The position numbers and the translations under genes were made by a program. Below, in pieces: positions 26,584 through 34,845 of a stretch of 64,000 nucleotides of DNA. The notes under the pieces were generated by a model. That model was given only the letters and a program-made list of their open reading frames with translations. It was not told where the DNA came from and searched no databases. Numbering within the stretch: the first letter of the stretch is position 1; each line of letters opens with the position of its first letter. The stretch comes from Flagellimonas profundi (GTDB lineage Bacteria; Bacteroidota; Bacteroidia; Flavobacteriales; Flavobacteriaceae): NCBI RefSeq assembly GCF_017313275.1, contig NZ_JAFLNM010000001.1, positions 620,001 to 684,000 on the forward strand, written 5' to 3'.

Positions 26584-27285
26584 TTAAACTTGTTGCTTCT
26601 GTTTCACTTTTTCAACGAGCCAATCACACCACTTATCAATACCTTCCTCAGTTAAAGAAGAAATTTGAATCACCTCTAATTCGTGATTCACTTCTCGTGC
26701 ATCTTTGGTGACAGCCTCTACTGAAAATGGTAAATAAGGTAGTAAATCGGATTTTGAAACCAGCATCATATCGCTTGTTAAAAACATGCGTGGATACTTT
26801 TTTGGCTTGTCATCACCTTCGGTAGTAGCCATTAAAGTGACACGATAGTCTTCACCTAAATCAAAAGAAGCAGGACACACTAAGTTTCCTACGTTTTCAA
26901 TAAAAAGCAGATCGATATTCGGTAAATCAAACTGATCTAATACTTGATGAATCATCTGAGCTTCCAAATGACAAATACCGCCAGTAACAATTTGTAGTGC
27001 TTGGATGCCTGTCTCTCTTATGCGCTCGGCATCACGCTCGGTTTCTAAATCGCCTACCATAACGGCTATATTTAGTTTGTTTTTAAGTTTTTCCGCCGTT
27101 TTTTGCATCAGTGTGGTTTTTCCGCTCCCGGCAGAGGACGTAATATTTACCAACAAGGTGTTGGTTTTTGCCATTTCCTTTTTAATAATATCTGCTACAA
27201 AGTCATTTGCCTTTAGCAAATTAATATTGGTATTCTCGCATTGTGCTGTTCCGCGAGCTGCTTTTGTGGATTTTTCTATACTCAT
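26584..27285 (-). CDS. hypB: nickel-inserting GTPase HypB
   Basis: 233 residues. The G domain shows the P loop SSAGSGKTT, GDLETERDAERI, the metal/dimer motif GGICHLEA, and SKSDLLPYL. Unlike many HypB proteins the N-terminus has no run of histidines and no CxxCGC motif, only a short basic segment. It works with HypA to put nickel into the large subunit precursor. A gap of 64 bases separates it from hypA, the widest gap between maturation genes here. Confidence 0.96.
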   Translation of the reverse strand: MSIEKSTKAARGTAQCENTNINLLKANDFVADIIKKEMAKTNTLLVNITSSAGSGKTTLMQKTAEKLKNKLNIAVMVGDLETERDAERIRETGIQALQIVTGGICHLEAQMIHQVLDQFDLPNIDLLFIENVGNLVCPASFDLGEDYRVTLMATTEGDDKPKKYPRMFLTSDMMLVSKSDLLPYLPFSVEAVTKDAREVNHELEVIQISSLTEEGIDKWCDWLVEKVKQKQQV

Positions 27286-27349
27286 AATATTTTTATTTTA
27301 TTACACCTTACAGGCCTCAGAGTCTTGCAAGTTCTGCTCAATTTTATTT

Positions 27350-27697
27350 TTAGTCGTCAAATTCTACTTTATGGATTAACATTTCTTCACCTTGAATCAC
27401 ATTTTTACTGGGCCTTTCACAATTATCACAGATGAACCGATAATTTTTAACATCTGTAATATGGTTGCACACCTCACATTGAATTTTTAGTTTGGTTGAC
27501 TCTATATGAAGCGCTACACGATGATAGCCTGGATTTGTGATATGGTAAGCGCTATAGGCATTATGTAACAATCGAGGCTCAATATTAGATAATATACCAA
27601 CCTTAAGATGAATTGCTTTCATCTTATTCAATTTTTCTTGTTCAAACTCCATTTCTAAAGTTCGCATAATGCTATTAACGATGGATGTTTCGTGCAT
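27350..27697 (-). CDS. hypA: nickel chaperone HypA
   Basis: 115 residues. It begins MHETSIV, where His2 is the nickel ligand of the family. Two CxxC pairs (CEVC and CDNC) form the structural zinc site in the C-terminal half. It passes nickel to the large subunit with HypB. It starts 3 bases after the TPR gene stop, so it is co-transcribed with the hydrogenase genes upstream. Confidence 0.96.
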   Translation of the reverse strand: MHETSIVNSIMRTLEMEFEQEKLNKMKAIHLKVGILSNIEPRLLHNAYSAYHITNPGYHRVALHIESTKLKIQCEVCNHITDVKNYRFICDNCERPSKNVIQGEEMLIHKVEFDD

Positions 27698-27699
27698 AG

Positions 27700-29181
27700 T
27701 TAATTCAGTATAGTTTTTAAATTTTTTAATGCTTCTATATGTTCATTTGCTTTTTCAATTAAAGCACTATCGGTAACCAATTGAGGTATTTCATTCGCTT
27801 TATTGAGCATCGCATTGTATTTTTTGGCTTCTTCTTCACTATTTTCATTATGCATAATCCAGTAGAGCTCTAATTGATTCACCAAAGTTAACGCACGCTC
27901 AAAAGGATATGCAACTCCTGTTCTAACACTTAAAGCATCTTCAAACATACCAAAAGCTTTATCTAAATTATTGTGCAATTTGGCTTCGGGAAAGCTCATT
28001 AAAGCGGTAGCATAATTATGACTTGCCATGGCGAATTCGTAAGGATAATCTTCTTTGGTGTAAAACTTCAATACTTCCTTAAAAGATGATGCGCAAAAGG
28101 CTGTCCAAATTGGCTTTTCTTCGGAGGATACAGGAATTTCGGAATAAATAAGTGCTAAATTATGATGTACATCTGCAAACTTTTGAGGATGCGTGTCTCG
28201 CTTAAACACCTTTAACGTATCTTGAAACGCATTTATAGCCGGTTTATAATATTGAGGGCTTCCATTCTTACTCCAAGTATATAATAAGGTAGCTTTCTGT
28301 AAACCAGCTTCGCCTAAAAATTCAGGAATATCAGCTTCCTTAAAAATTAAAATAGCTTTGTTTATTAAGTCTTTTGAAGCAATATAGTCTCCCTGGAAAT
28401 TGGCGATTTCGGAAGCGTCTACGTATAACAGCCCAGCATTTACCTTTTGGTGCTTTGCTTCATAAAATTTAATGCCTTTATGGAGCAATTCTGAAATTTC
28501 TTCTAATTCATCTTTTTTATAAGGTAATTGTAATTGTGCCATTAATGCAGAAGCTAATTGAACATTTAAGGCATTTTTTGATTCGGGCGAGATGGCTTTG
28601 TCCTGTAGCGAACGTACCAACTGTTCTGCTTCCTGATAGGTATTTACATCTAAAAGCAAGTTACTGTAATGTTTCGCGATAAACACCTTTAATTCATCAT
28701 GAATCGCCGTATCTATGGCTTCAGCATACATTTTTTTCAAGGTTTCAATAGTGAAGCGATTAGTATATTGTCCATAATGCTGGACAATACATTGGTTAAC
28801 TAAGGTGCTTATTTTAGAAAACATAGGATCAGAAATATCGTAACCAAACTGTAGATGGGTAGCCACTAAAAGATCATTGTATAGGCTATTGTCTTCTGAA
28901 ACAAATTCTAATGCTTTCTGCTGATTTCCTAGTTTATAAAAAATGATAGCCAAAAGATTATTTGCATTAAAAGCAATTTCCGGAAATATATAAGGCGGCT
29001 CTGTATCATTCCAATCCAGCGATGTTCTAACAACGTCATCTTCAACTGTGAGTAATTTAGATGTAGGATCAATTTCTTCTGGGTTACTTACAATAACAAC
29101 CAACTCGTCCAAACGATTAACTGTCAAAATTACCTCGTGTATGGATTCTTTTAAATTAGTTGCTGTTAATATCGTAATCAT
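27700..29181 (-). CDS. TPR-like protein of the hydrogenase operon
   Basis: 493 residues, almost all helical, with a series of tetratricopeptide-like units from about residue 85 onward (for example ANNLLAIIFYKLGNQQKALEF, ASHNYATALMSFPEAKL). No signal peptide or cofactor motif is visible. It starts 26 bases inside the preceding 88-residue gene and ends 3 bases before hypA, so it is firmly part of the hydrogenase operon. I recall TPR proteins in group 2a hydrogenase clusters of other phyla. A role in assembly or in holding the complex is inferred, not shown. Confidence 0.85.
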   Translation of the reverse strand: MITILTATNLKESIHEVILTVNRLDELVVIVSNPEEIDPTSKLLTVEDDVVRTSLDWNDTEPPYIFPEIAFNANNLLAIIFYKLGNQQKALEFVSEDNSLYNDLLVATHLQFGYDISDPMFSKISTLVNQCIVQHYGQYTNRFTIETLKKMYAEAIDTAIHDELKVFIAKHYSNLLLDVNTYQEAEQLVRSLQDKAISPESKNALNVQLASALMAQLQLPYKKDELEEISELLHKGIKFYEAKHQKVNAGLLYVDASEIANFQGDYIASKDLINKAILIFKEADIPEFLGEAGLQKATLLYTWSKNGSPQYYKPAINAFQDTLKVFKRDTHPQKFADVHHNLALIYSEIPVSSEEKPIWTAFCASSFKEVLKFYTKEDYPYEFAMASHNYATALMSFPEAKLHNNLDKAFGMFEDALSVRTGVAYPFERALTLVNQLELYWIMHNENSEEEAKKYNAMLNKANEIPQLVTDSALIEKANEHIEALKNLKTILN

Positions 29182-29422
29182 CCTTGTTTACTTTTTGAGT
29201 TCCTCTAATATCTTTTGCGGCTGTTTGCTGCATATTTTTAGCATACACTTCTGCCAAGCGCTTCGATCTGTAGTCACCTATTTTTTTGATTAATATATGT
29301 TTAGGATCCTTAGTGTCAATAAATATTAATGATACTTCCCAACGGCTATTTATTTCTTCAATCTTATATTGTACTTCAGCATCTAATAACCATGCATCTT
29401 TTGGATCATTACGTTTTGTCAT
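29156..29422 (-). CDS. small conserved-looking hydrogenase operon protein (88 aa)
   Basis: 88 residues, not recognised. It has no cysteine, no membrane segment and no signal. It is charged, with a beta-rich first half (WLLDAEVQYKIEEINSRWEVSLIFID) and a helical, polar second half. Both ends overlap neighbours: the start shares its first base region with the stop of the 105-residue gene, and the stop overlaps the TPR gene by 26 bases. Such packing argues it is translated. It is not an electron carrier on its residue content. Confidence 0.75.
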   Translation of the reverse strand: MTKRNDPKDAWLLDAEVQYKIEEINSRWEVSLIFIDTKDPKHILIKKIGDYRSKRLAEVYAKNMQQTAAKDIRGTQKVNKDDYDINSN

Positions 29423-29739
29423 TACATATTGACTTTTATAAGATTTGTTTTTTCCACTATTTCATACTCAAGCACTCTATCAGTCATATCTAAATCATTA
29501 TCAATTAAAATTTCTCGAATTGCAAGCGTTCTATCTCCTTTTAAATTTCTTGACTTCAATAAAAATTGGGTTGGCTCGTACATTTTAACGAACCATTGAC
29601 TGCTTACTGGTGTGATTAACAATCTACTTTGAGTTTTTACATACGTTACATAAGCATAATGAATATTTTTAAAAACAGTTTCTACCAGCTTGCTGTCTAA
29701 AAAAATGTGAGATGACTTTAGTGCTACTTTTTCGTTCAC
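29422..29739 (-). CDS. small hydrogenase operon protein (105 aa)
   Basis: 105 residues, not recognised. It lacks cysteines and membrane segments. The protein alternates strand-like and basic segments (HYAYVTYVKTQSRLLITPVSSQWFVKMYEPTQ). Its start overlaps the endopeptidase stop by 4 bases and its end meets the start of the 88-residue gene. The position between the processing peptidase and the TPR gene suggests a maturation or assembly partner specific to this hydrogenase type. Confidence 0.75.
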   Translation of the reverse strand: MNEKVALKSSHIFLDSKLVETVFKNIHYAYVTYVKTQSRLLITPVSSQWFVKMYEPTQFLLKSRNLKGDRTLAIREILIDNDLDMTDRVLEYEIVEKTNLIKVNM

Positions 29740-30215
29740 AATACTTCTAAAACTTTTAATTCGTCTAGGATATGTTCAACAACTTTATCACCTGCATCTT
29801 TTACGGCATCACTTAATTCTACTTCTAATTTTGTGTTCTCTATGGCAATTAAATACACCTGAATATCGTTTGGATACTCATCTTGTAAAATCTTTTTAGC
29901 GTAAGACAAGGCCTGATCCCATTTCATGCCATGTAGAAACACCAAAGGATCATCTTGGGGTGCTCTCAACACTTCTTCGGCAGGAACTTTAAAAAGTGTT
30001 CCAACAGGTTCATTAGTATTTAAGGCAGCATCCACTAAAATAATTTTTTGATGTCCTTTTAATCCAAAAAGTACTTCAAAAGCTGCTGTTCCCATATCGA
30101 AAATATTGATTACCTCATTATCACCAATGTGCTCCTTAAGCTTTTCAATAACATACATTCCAACACCATCATCACTACGTACTGGGTTGCCAAACCCCAT
30201 AATTGCAATTTGCAT
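29736..30215 (-). CDS. hydrogenase large-subunit processing endopeptidase
   Basis: 159 residues of the HyaD/HupD/HycI peptidase family. Near the N-terminus is IMGFGNPVRSDDGVGMYVIE, which contains the metal-sensing acidic residue, and FDMGTAAFEVLFGL and ILVDAALNTNEPVGTLF follow. A late His occurs in FLHGMKWDQAL. The enzyme checks nickel insertion and cuts off the C-terminal tail of the large subunit. The large subunit here has a 15-residue tail after DSCLVCTVH, matching this need. In cyanobacteria the dedicated partner is called HupW. Confidence 0.93.
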   Translation of the reverse strand: MQIAIMGFGNPVRSDDGVGMYVIEKLKEHIGDNEVINIFDMGTAAFEVLFGLKGHQKIILVDAALNTNEPVGTLFKVPAEEVLRAPQDDPLVFLHGMKWDQALSYAKKILQDEYPNDIQVYLIAIENTKLEVELSDAVKDAGDKVVEHILDELKVLEVL

Positions 30216-30236
30216 CTTAACTTTATTAAAATTAAA

Positions 30237-30268
30237 AAACTTTCTTAAGTGTTACCCTAAGAAAGTTT
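30237..30268 (-). terminator. intra-operon hairpin between large subunit and endopeptidase genes
   Basis: A perfect 11-bp inverted repeat, AAACTTTCTTA / TAAGAAAGTTT, has a 10-base loop. On the minus strand it is followed by UUUUUAAUUUUAAUAA. It lies 27 bases after the large subunit stop and 22 before the next start. It probably ends or protects most structural-gene transcripts while some read through to the accessory genes. Confidence 0.65.
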
Positions 30269-30294
30269 TATGTAACTATTTTATAATCTTTTTG

Positions 30295-31887
30295 TTACAG
30301 TTTGAATTTTGACAATTCAACTCCAGTTTTTTCATCATGAGCATGTACAGTACATACCAAGCATGAGTCGAAAGAACGTGCAACAATACCAACTTCTACT
30401 GGATCGGCAGGATCTTCAATCTCTATCCCCATCAATGCTTTTTCAATAGGGCCTGGATTATCATTACCATCTTGTGGCCCCACATTCCATGTGGTTGGCG
30501 CCATTACTTGATAATTCTTTATCACACCATCTTTAATTTCAATCCAATGTGCTAAAGCGCCACGTGCCGCTTCGGTTGCTCCAAAACCTTTGCCGTCTTT
30601 TTCAACAGGTTTGTTGTAGAAGACACCATCAAGATCAATTTCAGAAAGCCATTGCTCAATAAATTTATAGATTCTTGGTGCTTCATGAACACGAGCTAAA
30701 ACGCGTGTAAATACACTTGGCCCTAACTTCTTGATAATATCTCCAAATAAAGGATCACGTATTTGATGTTCTTTGTTATTTGGATTCGCATTCATAACTA
30801 CCCGTGCTAATGGCCCTGTTTCACAGGCGTGCCCATCGTATCTGGGTGACTTTGCCCAAGAGTATTGCCCATCAAAATCTGTATCATGCAGCACTTGCGA
30901 CTTTGCAGGTGTAGGTAATGGTTCATCCCATGGATGCAAGCCATCTTCTTGATTATCGTACCAAGAATGCTTCACATGCTCGCTTACTTTTAAATGATCG
31001 AATTCATGCCAATTTTCCCCATCAAAGAATCCACTTGAGCTTATAAGTGCGTCATTTCGTCCTTCAATGGTTGGGTTGTTATACATGTCTTTATGAAGAT
31101 AGGTTCCGGTTGCTAAAAATTTACCAACGCCTTGTCCAAATTTATCTAAACCAAATTCGAGTCCAGCTCTAATAAGTAATCCAAGATCACTGTTCTTGTG
31201 TGAGTCGTTTTCTTCTACCCAAGCCAGCATATCGTCCCATGATTTAATTTCCATGTAACGCTCAATGGAACAGCCTAACCACACAGGTTCCAACCAATCA
31301 TTTTTAAATTGCGCCAAAATAGCATGTGCTCTGGTGATATCCTTTAATGTTGGTGCACACATTACGCCACCAGGTACCATATAACTTGAATGTGGCCACT
31401 GACCTCCAAATAGTGCATAAATTTGAACAGGAAGCCCACTGGCTGTTAATCCTATTTGAAAAGTTTCACCAACATAAGCAGACCACCGCTTTACCACTTC
31501 TTTATAAAGTGGTTTGTTGGCATATTTTTTATTTGCCAAATCGGTAGCGAAAATCGCATAGTACCATCTCGGGATACTTTGTAGTGTTTCTGAAGCCTGC
31601 CCAATAGCTCTTAAAAGTAGTGCATTAGGTGACAATTTCGTTCCCCAGGCGGTATCTAATGCTGATGAAGCACAATATAGATGCGAACCACCACAAATAC
31701 CACAAATTCTTGGGGTTACAATAAGTCCTGATTGCGGATCTTTACCCGCCATAATTTTCTCGAAACCTCGAAACATAGCGGCTTGCGTATGGGCTCGGGT
31801 TACTTTACCATTATCAATGTACACCTTTACGTCTAAATCTCCTTCAACGCGTCCTACAGGTGATATATTTAATTCTTTTACTGACAT
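30295..31887 (-). CDS. hupL: [NiFe]-hydrogenase large subunit, group 2a type
   Basis: 530 residues. It starts MSVKELNISPVGRVEGDLDV, then L1 motif PRICGICGGSH with Cys62 and Cys65, and ends with L2 motif DSCLVCTVH with Cys509 and Cys512. These four cysteines hold the nickel-iron centre. After His515 a 15-residue tail (AHDEKTGVELSKFKL) awaits removal by the endopeptidase. Length and segments such as LQSIPRWYYAIFATDLANKKYA closely resemble cyanobacterial HupL, so I place it in group 2a (uptake hydrogenases, which include mycobacterial Huc). It starts 15 bases after the small subunit stop. Confidence 0.95.
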   Translation of the reverse strand: MSVKELNISPVGRVEGDLDVKVYIDNGKVTRAHTQAAMFRGFEKIMAGKDPQSGLIVTPRICGICGGSHLYCASSALDTAWGTKLSPNALLLRAIGQASETLQSIPRWYYAIFATDLANKKYANKPLYKEVVKRWSAYVGETFQIGLTASGLPVQIYALFGGQWPHSSYMVPGGVMCAPTLKDITRAHAILAQFKNDWLEPVWLGCSIERYMEIKSWDDMLAWVEENDSHKNSDLGLLIRAGLEFGLDKFGQGVGKFLATGTYLHKDMYNNPTIEGRNDALISSSGFFDGENWHEFDHLKVSEHVKHSWYDNQEDGLHPWDEPLPTPAKSQVLHDTDFDGQYSWAKSPRYDGHACETGPLARVVMNANPNNKEHQIRDPLFGDIIKKLGPSVFTRVLARVHEAPRIYKFIEQWLSEIDLDGVFYNKPVEKDGKGFGATEAARGALAHWIEIKDGVIKNYQVMAPTTWNVGPQDGNDNPGPIEKALMGIEIEDPADPVEVGIVARSFDSCLVCTVHAHDEKTGVELSKFKL

Positions 31888-31902
31888 CTTTAGTTGTTTT
31901 AA

Positions 31903-32862
31903 TTATTTAGAGGTTTCCATTACTCGTTTATTCGTAGGCATTACTTTTTGGAAGCCAGCTTCTAAATAGTATGCAACTTTATTTCTCCCTGTAGGAACTT
32001 CTTTAGGAAATACACCCATATATTTCATTGTATTAAACACACTTCCCTTCTTTAAATCGTGATGCGGAAAGCCAGGTTCGGTACATCCTAAACAAGGATG
32101 ATTAGATCGTGTTTTACTCGATTGTCTATTCCATAATATATTATTACAACTTGCTCTTGTCATTGGACCTCTACAACCAACTTCGTAGAATAAGCAACCA
32201 CCGCGCTTACCAAAATTACCGTCAACTTTTTGAGCAAAATTGGTAACGTTCGTACATCCATCTTGTACAAAATCGGTAAAGAATGTTTTTGGTCTATGAT
32301 AATCATCAATTACAACATCACCAATACGACCAACAGCAATTGCTACCAGTATTTGCGTAATCCAATCTGGATGAGCTGGACAACCAGGTATATTGATTAC
32401 TGGTAAACCACCTTTAGAAACATAGTTAGCACCTAAAAAACCTCCTTTATTTTTTTTGTGAAACTGCAAACCAGTAGATTCACTCGGGTTAGGTGGTACA
32501 GCTGGAATTCCTCCCCATGTAGCACAATCTCCTATGGCAACGACATAGCCAGCTACTTCAGATAATTCTTTAATCCAATCTTTCATTGGACGGTCAGCAA
32601 AATAATTCATAGATCCTGTTCCATTTGGTCCTTGAATTAATGAACCTTCATAAACAAGAATGTCCATTTGCTCTTTACCTGCAATAATATCTCTTAGTAA
32701 ATCCTGTACTTGGTCACCAATTTGCAATCCAGTTGTTGGATGCCAAAGTATATTTAGACCAAAATCAGTGATGAGCTCTACAACGGTTGGTTCTTCCGCG
32801 TTAAGAAAAGACATAGTATTGCCACTACATGCTCCCCCTTGTAACCATAAAACGTTTGCCAT
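31903..32862 (-). CDS. hupS: [NiFe]-hydrogenase small subunit, group 2a type, no Tat signal
   Basis: 319 residues. It starts directly MANVLWLQGGACSGNT with no twin-arginine signal, so the enzyme faces the cytoplasm. Iron-sulfur ligands: proximal Cys12, Cys113 (GDC) and Cys161 (GCPAHP), with Asn15 in place of the usual second Cys; distal Cys203, Cys223 and Cys230, with Gln200 where His normally sits; medial Cys239, Cys257 and Cys260. Three ligands at each site suggest three [3Fe-4S] clusters, as I recall for mycobacterial Huc. The sequence also resembles Nostoc HupS. It is the first gene of the operon. No membrane anchor or cytochrome subunit is encoded with it. Confidence 0.95.
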   Translation of the reverse strand: MANVLWLQGGACSGNTMSFLNAEEPTVVELITDFGLNILWHPTTGLQIGDQVQDLLRDIIAGKEQMDILVYEGSLIQGPNGTGSMNYFADRPMKDWIKELSEVAGYVVAIGDCATWGGIPAVPPNPSESTGLQFHKKNKGGFLGANYVSKGGLPVINIPGCPAHPDWITQILVAIAVGRIGDVVIDDYHRPKTFFTDFVQDGCTNVTNFAQKVDGNFGKRGGCLFYEVGCRGPMTRASCNNILWNRQSSKTRSNHPCLGCTEPGFPHHDLKKGSVFNTMKYMGVFPKEVPTGRNKVAYYLEAGFQKVMPTNKRVMETSK

Positions 32863-32931
32863 AGTAATTAAAGGTTAGTTAAAAAAATTTCGGATTAAAT
32901 ATAGTAATTTAAAATTAATTGATCTAACATT

Positions 32932-32950
32932 AATATTTTATTAAAATATT
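32932..32950. promoter_or_regulatory. perfect inverted repeat upstream of the hydrogenase operon
   Basis: AATATTTTA and TAAAATATT flank a single T, a 19-bp palindrome about 70-90 bases before the small subunit start. The surrounding 236-base gap is very AT-rich, so a chance origin is possible. It is the best operator candidate for the operon. Confidence 0.35.
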
Positions 32951-33098
32951 GATATGAAAATTATGAATAAATCATTTTCCCATAAAAAGTTTAGTCAGAA
33001 AAAGAAAATTGCATTTGGTAAATGATACTTCATATTTTGGCAATCAAAAATTATATAAGTAATTAAAATTAAGTTTCATCAATGAAGAAATTTTATCC

Positions 33099-33470
33099 TT
33101 AGAAAGAAATAACCTTTTCAATTTGCTTTATGCCTCTGAATTTTTCTAAGGTCATTTTAGTTTTAGAAGCATATACTAATGATAATACTGAAATAAGAAT
33201 AGCAAGAATAAAGGTTATAATCGCCCATTTAGGATAGACCCCTGCTTTTTTAAACAAAGCTTCAAATTTTTTGTATTGCCTTTCTTGTAGTTCACTTTGT
33301 CTTTTTAGTTGTTCGTTATATGCTTCTAAGATAGGTTTGATTTCAGATAAATCAATAGCGACCTTTACATCCTTGATTTGATCATTAATAACTTCCAACC
33401 TATTTACATCATCGCGGAATTCTTCCAGTTCAGAAGTTAATAGTTCCATATACTCTTTAATTCTAGTCAT
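33099..33470 (-). CDS. coiled-coil protein with one membrane segment, mobilization region
   Basis: 123 residues. The first 90 form a charged coiled coil (ELEEFRDDVNRLEVINDQIKD and following). One membrane helix lies near 79-100 (WAIITFILAILISVLSLVYA), and a short basic tail follows. It starts 14 bases after the relaxase stop, on the same strand. Small proteins of this form often follow relaxase genes in Bacteroidota mobilizable elements; its function is unknown. Confidence 0.75.
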   Translation of the reverse strand: MTRIKEYMELLTSELEEFRDDVNRLEVINDQIKDVKVAIDLSEIKPILEAYNEQLKRQSELQERQYKKFEALFKKAGVYPKWAIITFILAILISVLSLVYASKTKMTLEKFRGIKQIEKVISF

Positions 33471-33484
33471 ACTTATAATTTTTT

Positions 33485-34348
33485 TTAAATTCCAATTCCT
33501 GCATCAATAGAATGTTTCACAACTCGTTTTGCAACTTTCTTTACAATGCTTAAAGCCAATCTTGGTGCTAATGGAATAGCCTTATCCAACACTTTTACTG
33601 GAGCTATGTTTTTTATTACGCTATTTGATTGACCGTAAAGTCGCTGCCCGATATTGCCTCCAGTCATGCTACGATGTACTTCGCTACCTTTCAAATTGTA
33701 ACCATTAAATTCAAATCGGAACCCTTGAATATTGCCCGATTTATTGATGCTCGGCAACACTTTTACACCATTGTTCTGCATGGCTTTGATATAGCTCTCA
33801 AAATTCTTTGGAGTGAATTGTTTTAGGCTCAATTCATGTCTTCGCTTGATTTCCTGTCGAACCTCTTTCAATAAAAACTGCTTTTCAAATTGTACTTGTT
33901 TAACAGTAGTCAATTGTAGTTGCTCCGCCACTTTTTCAGCTGCATATTGACTTCGCTTACCAATGAAGCTATCATTGTAAGCTACACCTCGGAAATCAAT
34001 CCGATTTACATACAAATGAATATGTGCATGTTCTTTATTATTATGGACAAATGCAATAGCTTGTCTTTGTTCCAATTTCATTTCTTTTAGAAATCGCTTA
34101 CAGATCATTTCAAAATCTTTTTGTTGTAGTCGTTTTCCATCTTCTATGGTTGGGCTGATCACAAAGGACAGTGTATTCTTTTGACAATGATAGTTCTGGT
34201 CCTGGACCATTTTAAACTCCTGGGTTATCTCATTAGGACTATCCCCAACCAGCTCTTGTTTAAAGACAACTTCTGCACCTTTCTCCTGATTCCATCCATA
34301 AGCCACCGAAGCTTGGGTATGGGCAATAGCTTTTCCTTTTCCTATCAT
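33485..34348 (-). CDS. relaxase/mobilization nuclease (MobA/VirD2 family)
   Basis: 287 residues. The three-histidine metal motif is HAHIHLYVNRID near residues 108-119, and a Tyr in ASVAYGWNQEKG near residue 17 is the likely nicking residue. This is the MOBP-like arrangement of Bacteroidota elements. It would nick at an origin of transfer and pilot the strand with help from a conjugative element. The start overlaps the MobC-like gene by 4 bases. The C-terminus has a hydrophobic, basic stretch (LALSIVKKVAKRVVK). Length is on the short side but typical for this type. Confidence 0.9.
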   Translation of the reverse strand: MIGKGKAIAHTQASVAYGWNQEKGAEVVFKQELVGDSPNEITQEFKMVQDQNYHCQKNTLSFVISPTIEDGKRLQQKDFEMICKRFLKEMKLEQRQAIAFVHNNKEHAHIHLYVNRIDFRGVAYNDSFIGKRSQYAAEKVAEQLQLTTVKQVQFEKQFLLKEVRQEIKRRHELSLKQFTPKNFESYIKAMQNNGVKVLPSINKSGNIQGFRFEFNGYNLKGSEVHRSMTGGNIGQRLYGQSNSVIKNIAPVKVLDKAIPLAPRLALSIVKKVAKRVVKHSIDAGIGI

Positions 34349-34845
34349 GGCGACAATCTTTGTAAATGTGATTTTATTTCATTGGCTAATCGATACACTT
34401 CTTCAGTGAGTTTAGGATTTCGTTTACGATACATATTTCCAATGGACTTAAAGTTGTTATGAAACTTCACCAGGGTGCTGTAGATCAAAATCTCATCTTC
34501 TGTCAATCGCTCCGTGATCTTCTTTTCAAACGCTACTCTTCTGAAATATTCGCTCAATGTCAATCCAGATCTTTTCGCCCTGTTCTTCAATAGCTTTTTT
34601 TCCATAGAAGTACACCTAAATTTAATCACTTCGGTTTTCCGCTTAAACCGACTCTTTTTTTCATTGCGACCATCGGGAGTAATCGAGTTTGTGCCCACAG
34701 GCACACATCTCGAATTTGTTTCCAACAAATCTTTTTCACAAATATCTAAAAGAATAGTTTTACCATCTTTTAAATGTTCTTCAGTTAGGTGAAGTATCGT
34801 TTTATCGACTGTTTTTGAGTTGTATTTTTTCTTTCTTAAATCCAT
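34345..34845 (-). CDS. MobC-like relaxosome accessory protein
   Basis: 166 residues. A basic N-terminal half leads to a ribbon-helix-helix-like segment (TEVIKFRCTSMEKKLLKNRAKRSGLTLSEYFRRVAFEKK, residues about 70-108). The C-terminal half is helical (LVKFHNNFKSIGNMYRKRN). This is the pattern of MobC proteins that bind near oriT and assist the relaxase. It overlaps both the primase gene (10 bases) and the relaxase gene (4 bases). Confidence 0.85.
   Translation of the reverse strand: MDLRKKKYNSKTVDKTILHLTEEHLKDGKTILLDICEKDLLETNSRCVPVGTNSITPDGRNEKKSRFKRKTEVIKFRCTSMEKKLLKNRAKRSGLTLSEYFRRVAFEKKITERLTEDEILIYSTLVKFHNNFKSIGNMYRKRNPKLTEEVYRLANEIKSHLQRLSP

Noticed and set aside
31903-32862. Group 1 membrane-bound periplasmic hydrogenase
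   Set aside because: The small subunit has no twin-arginine signal and no C-terminal anchor, no cytochrome b gene is present, and the motifs match group 2a.
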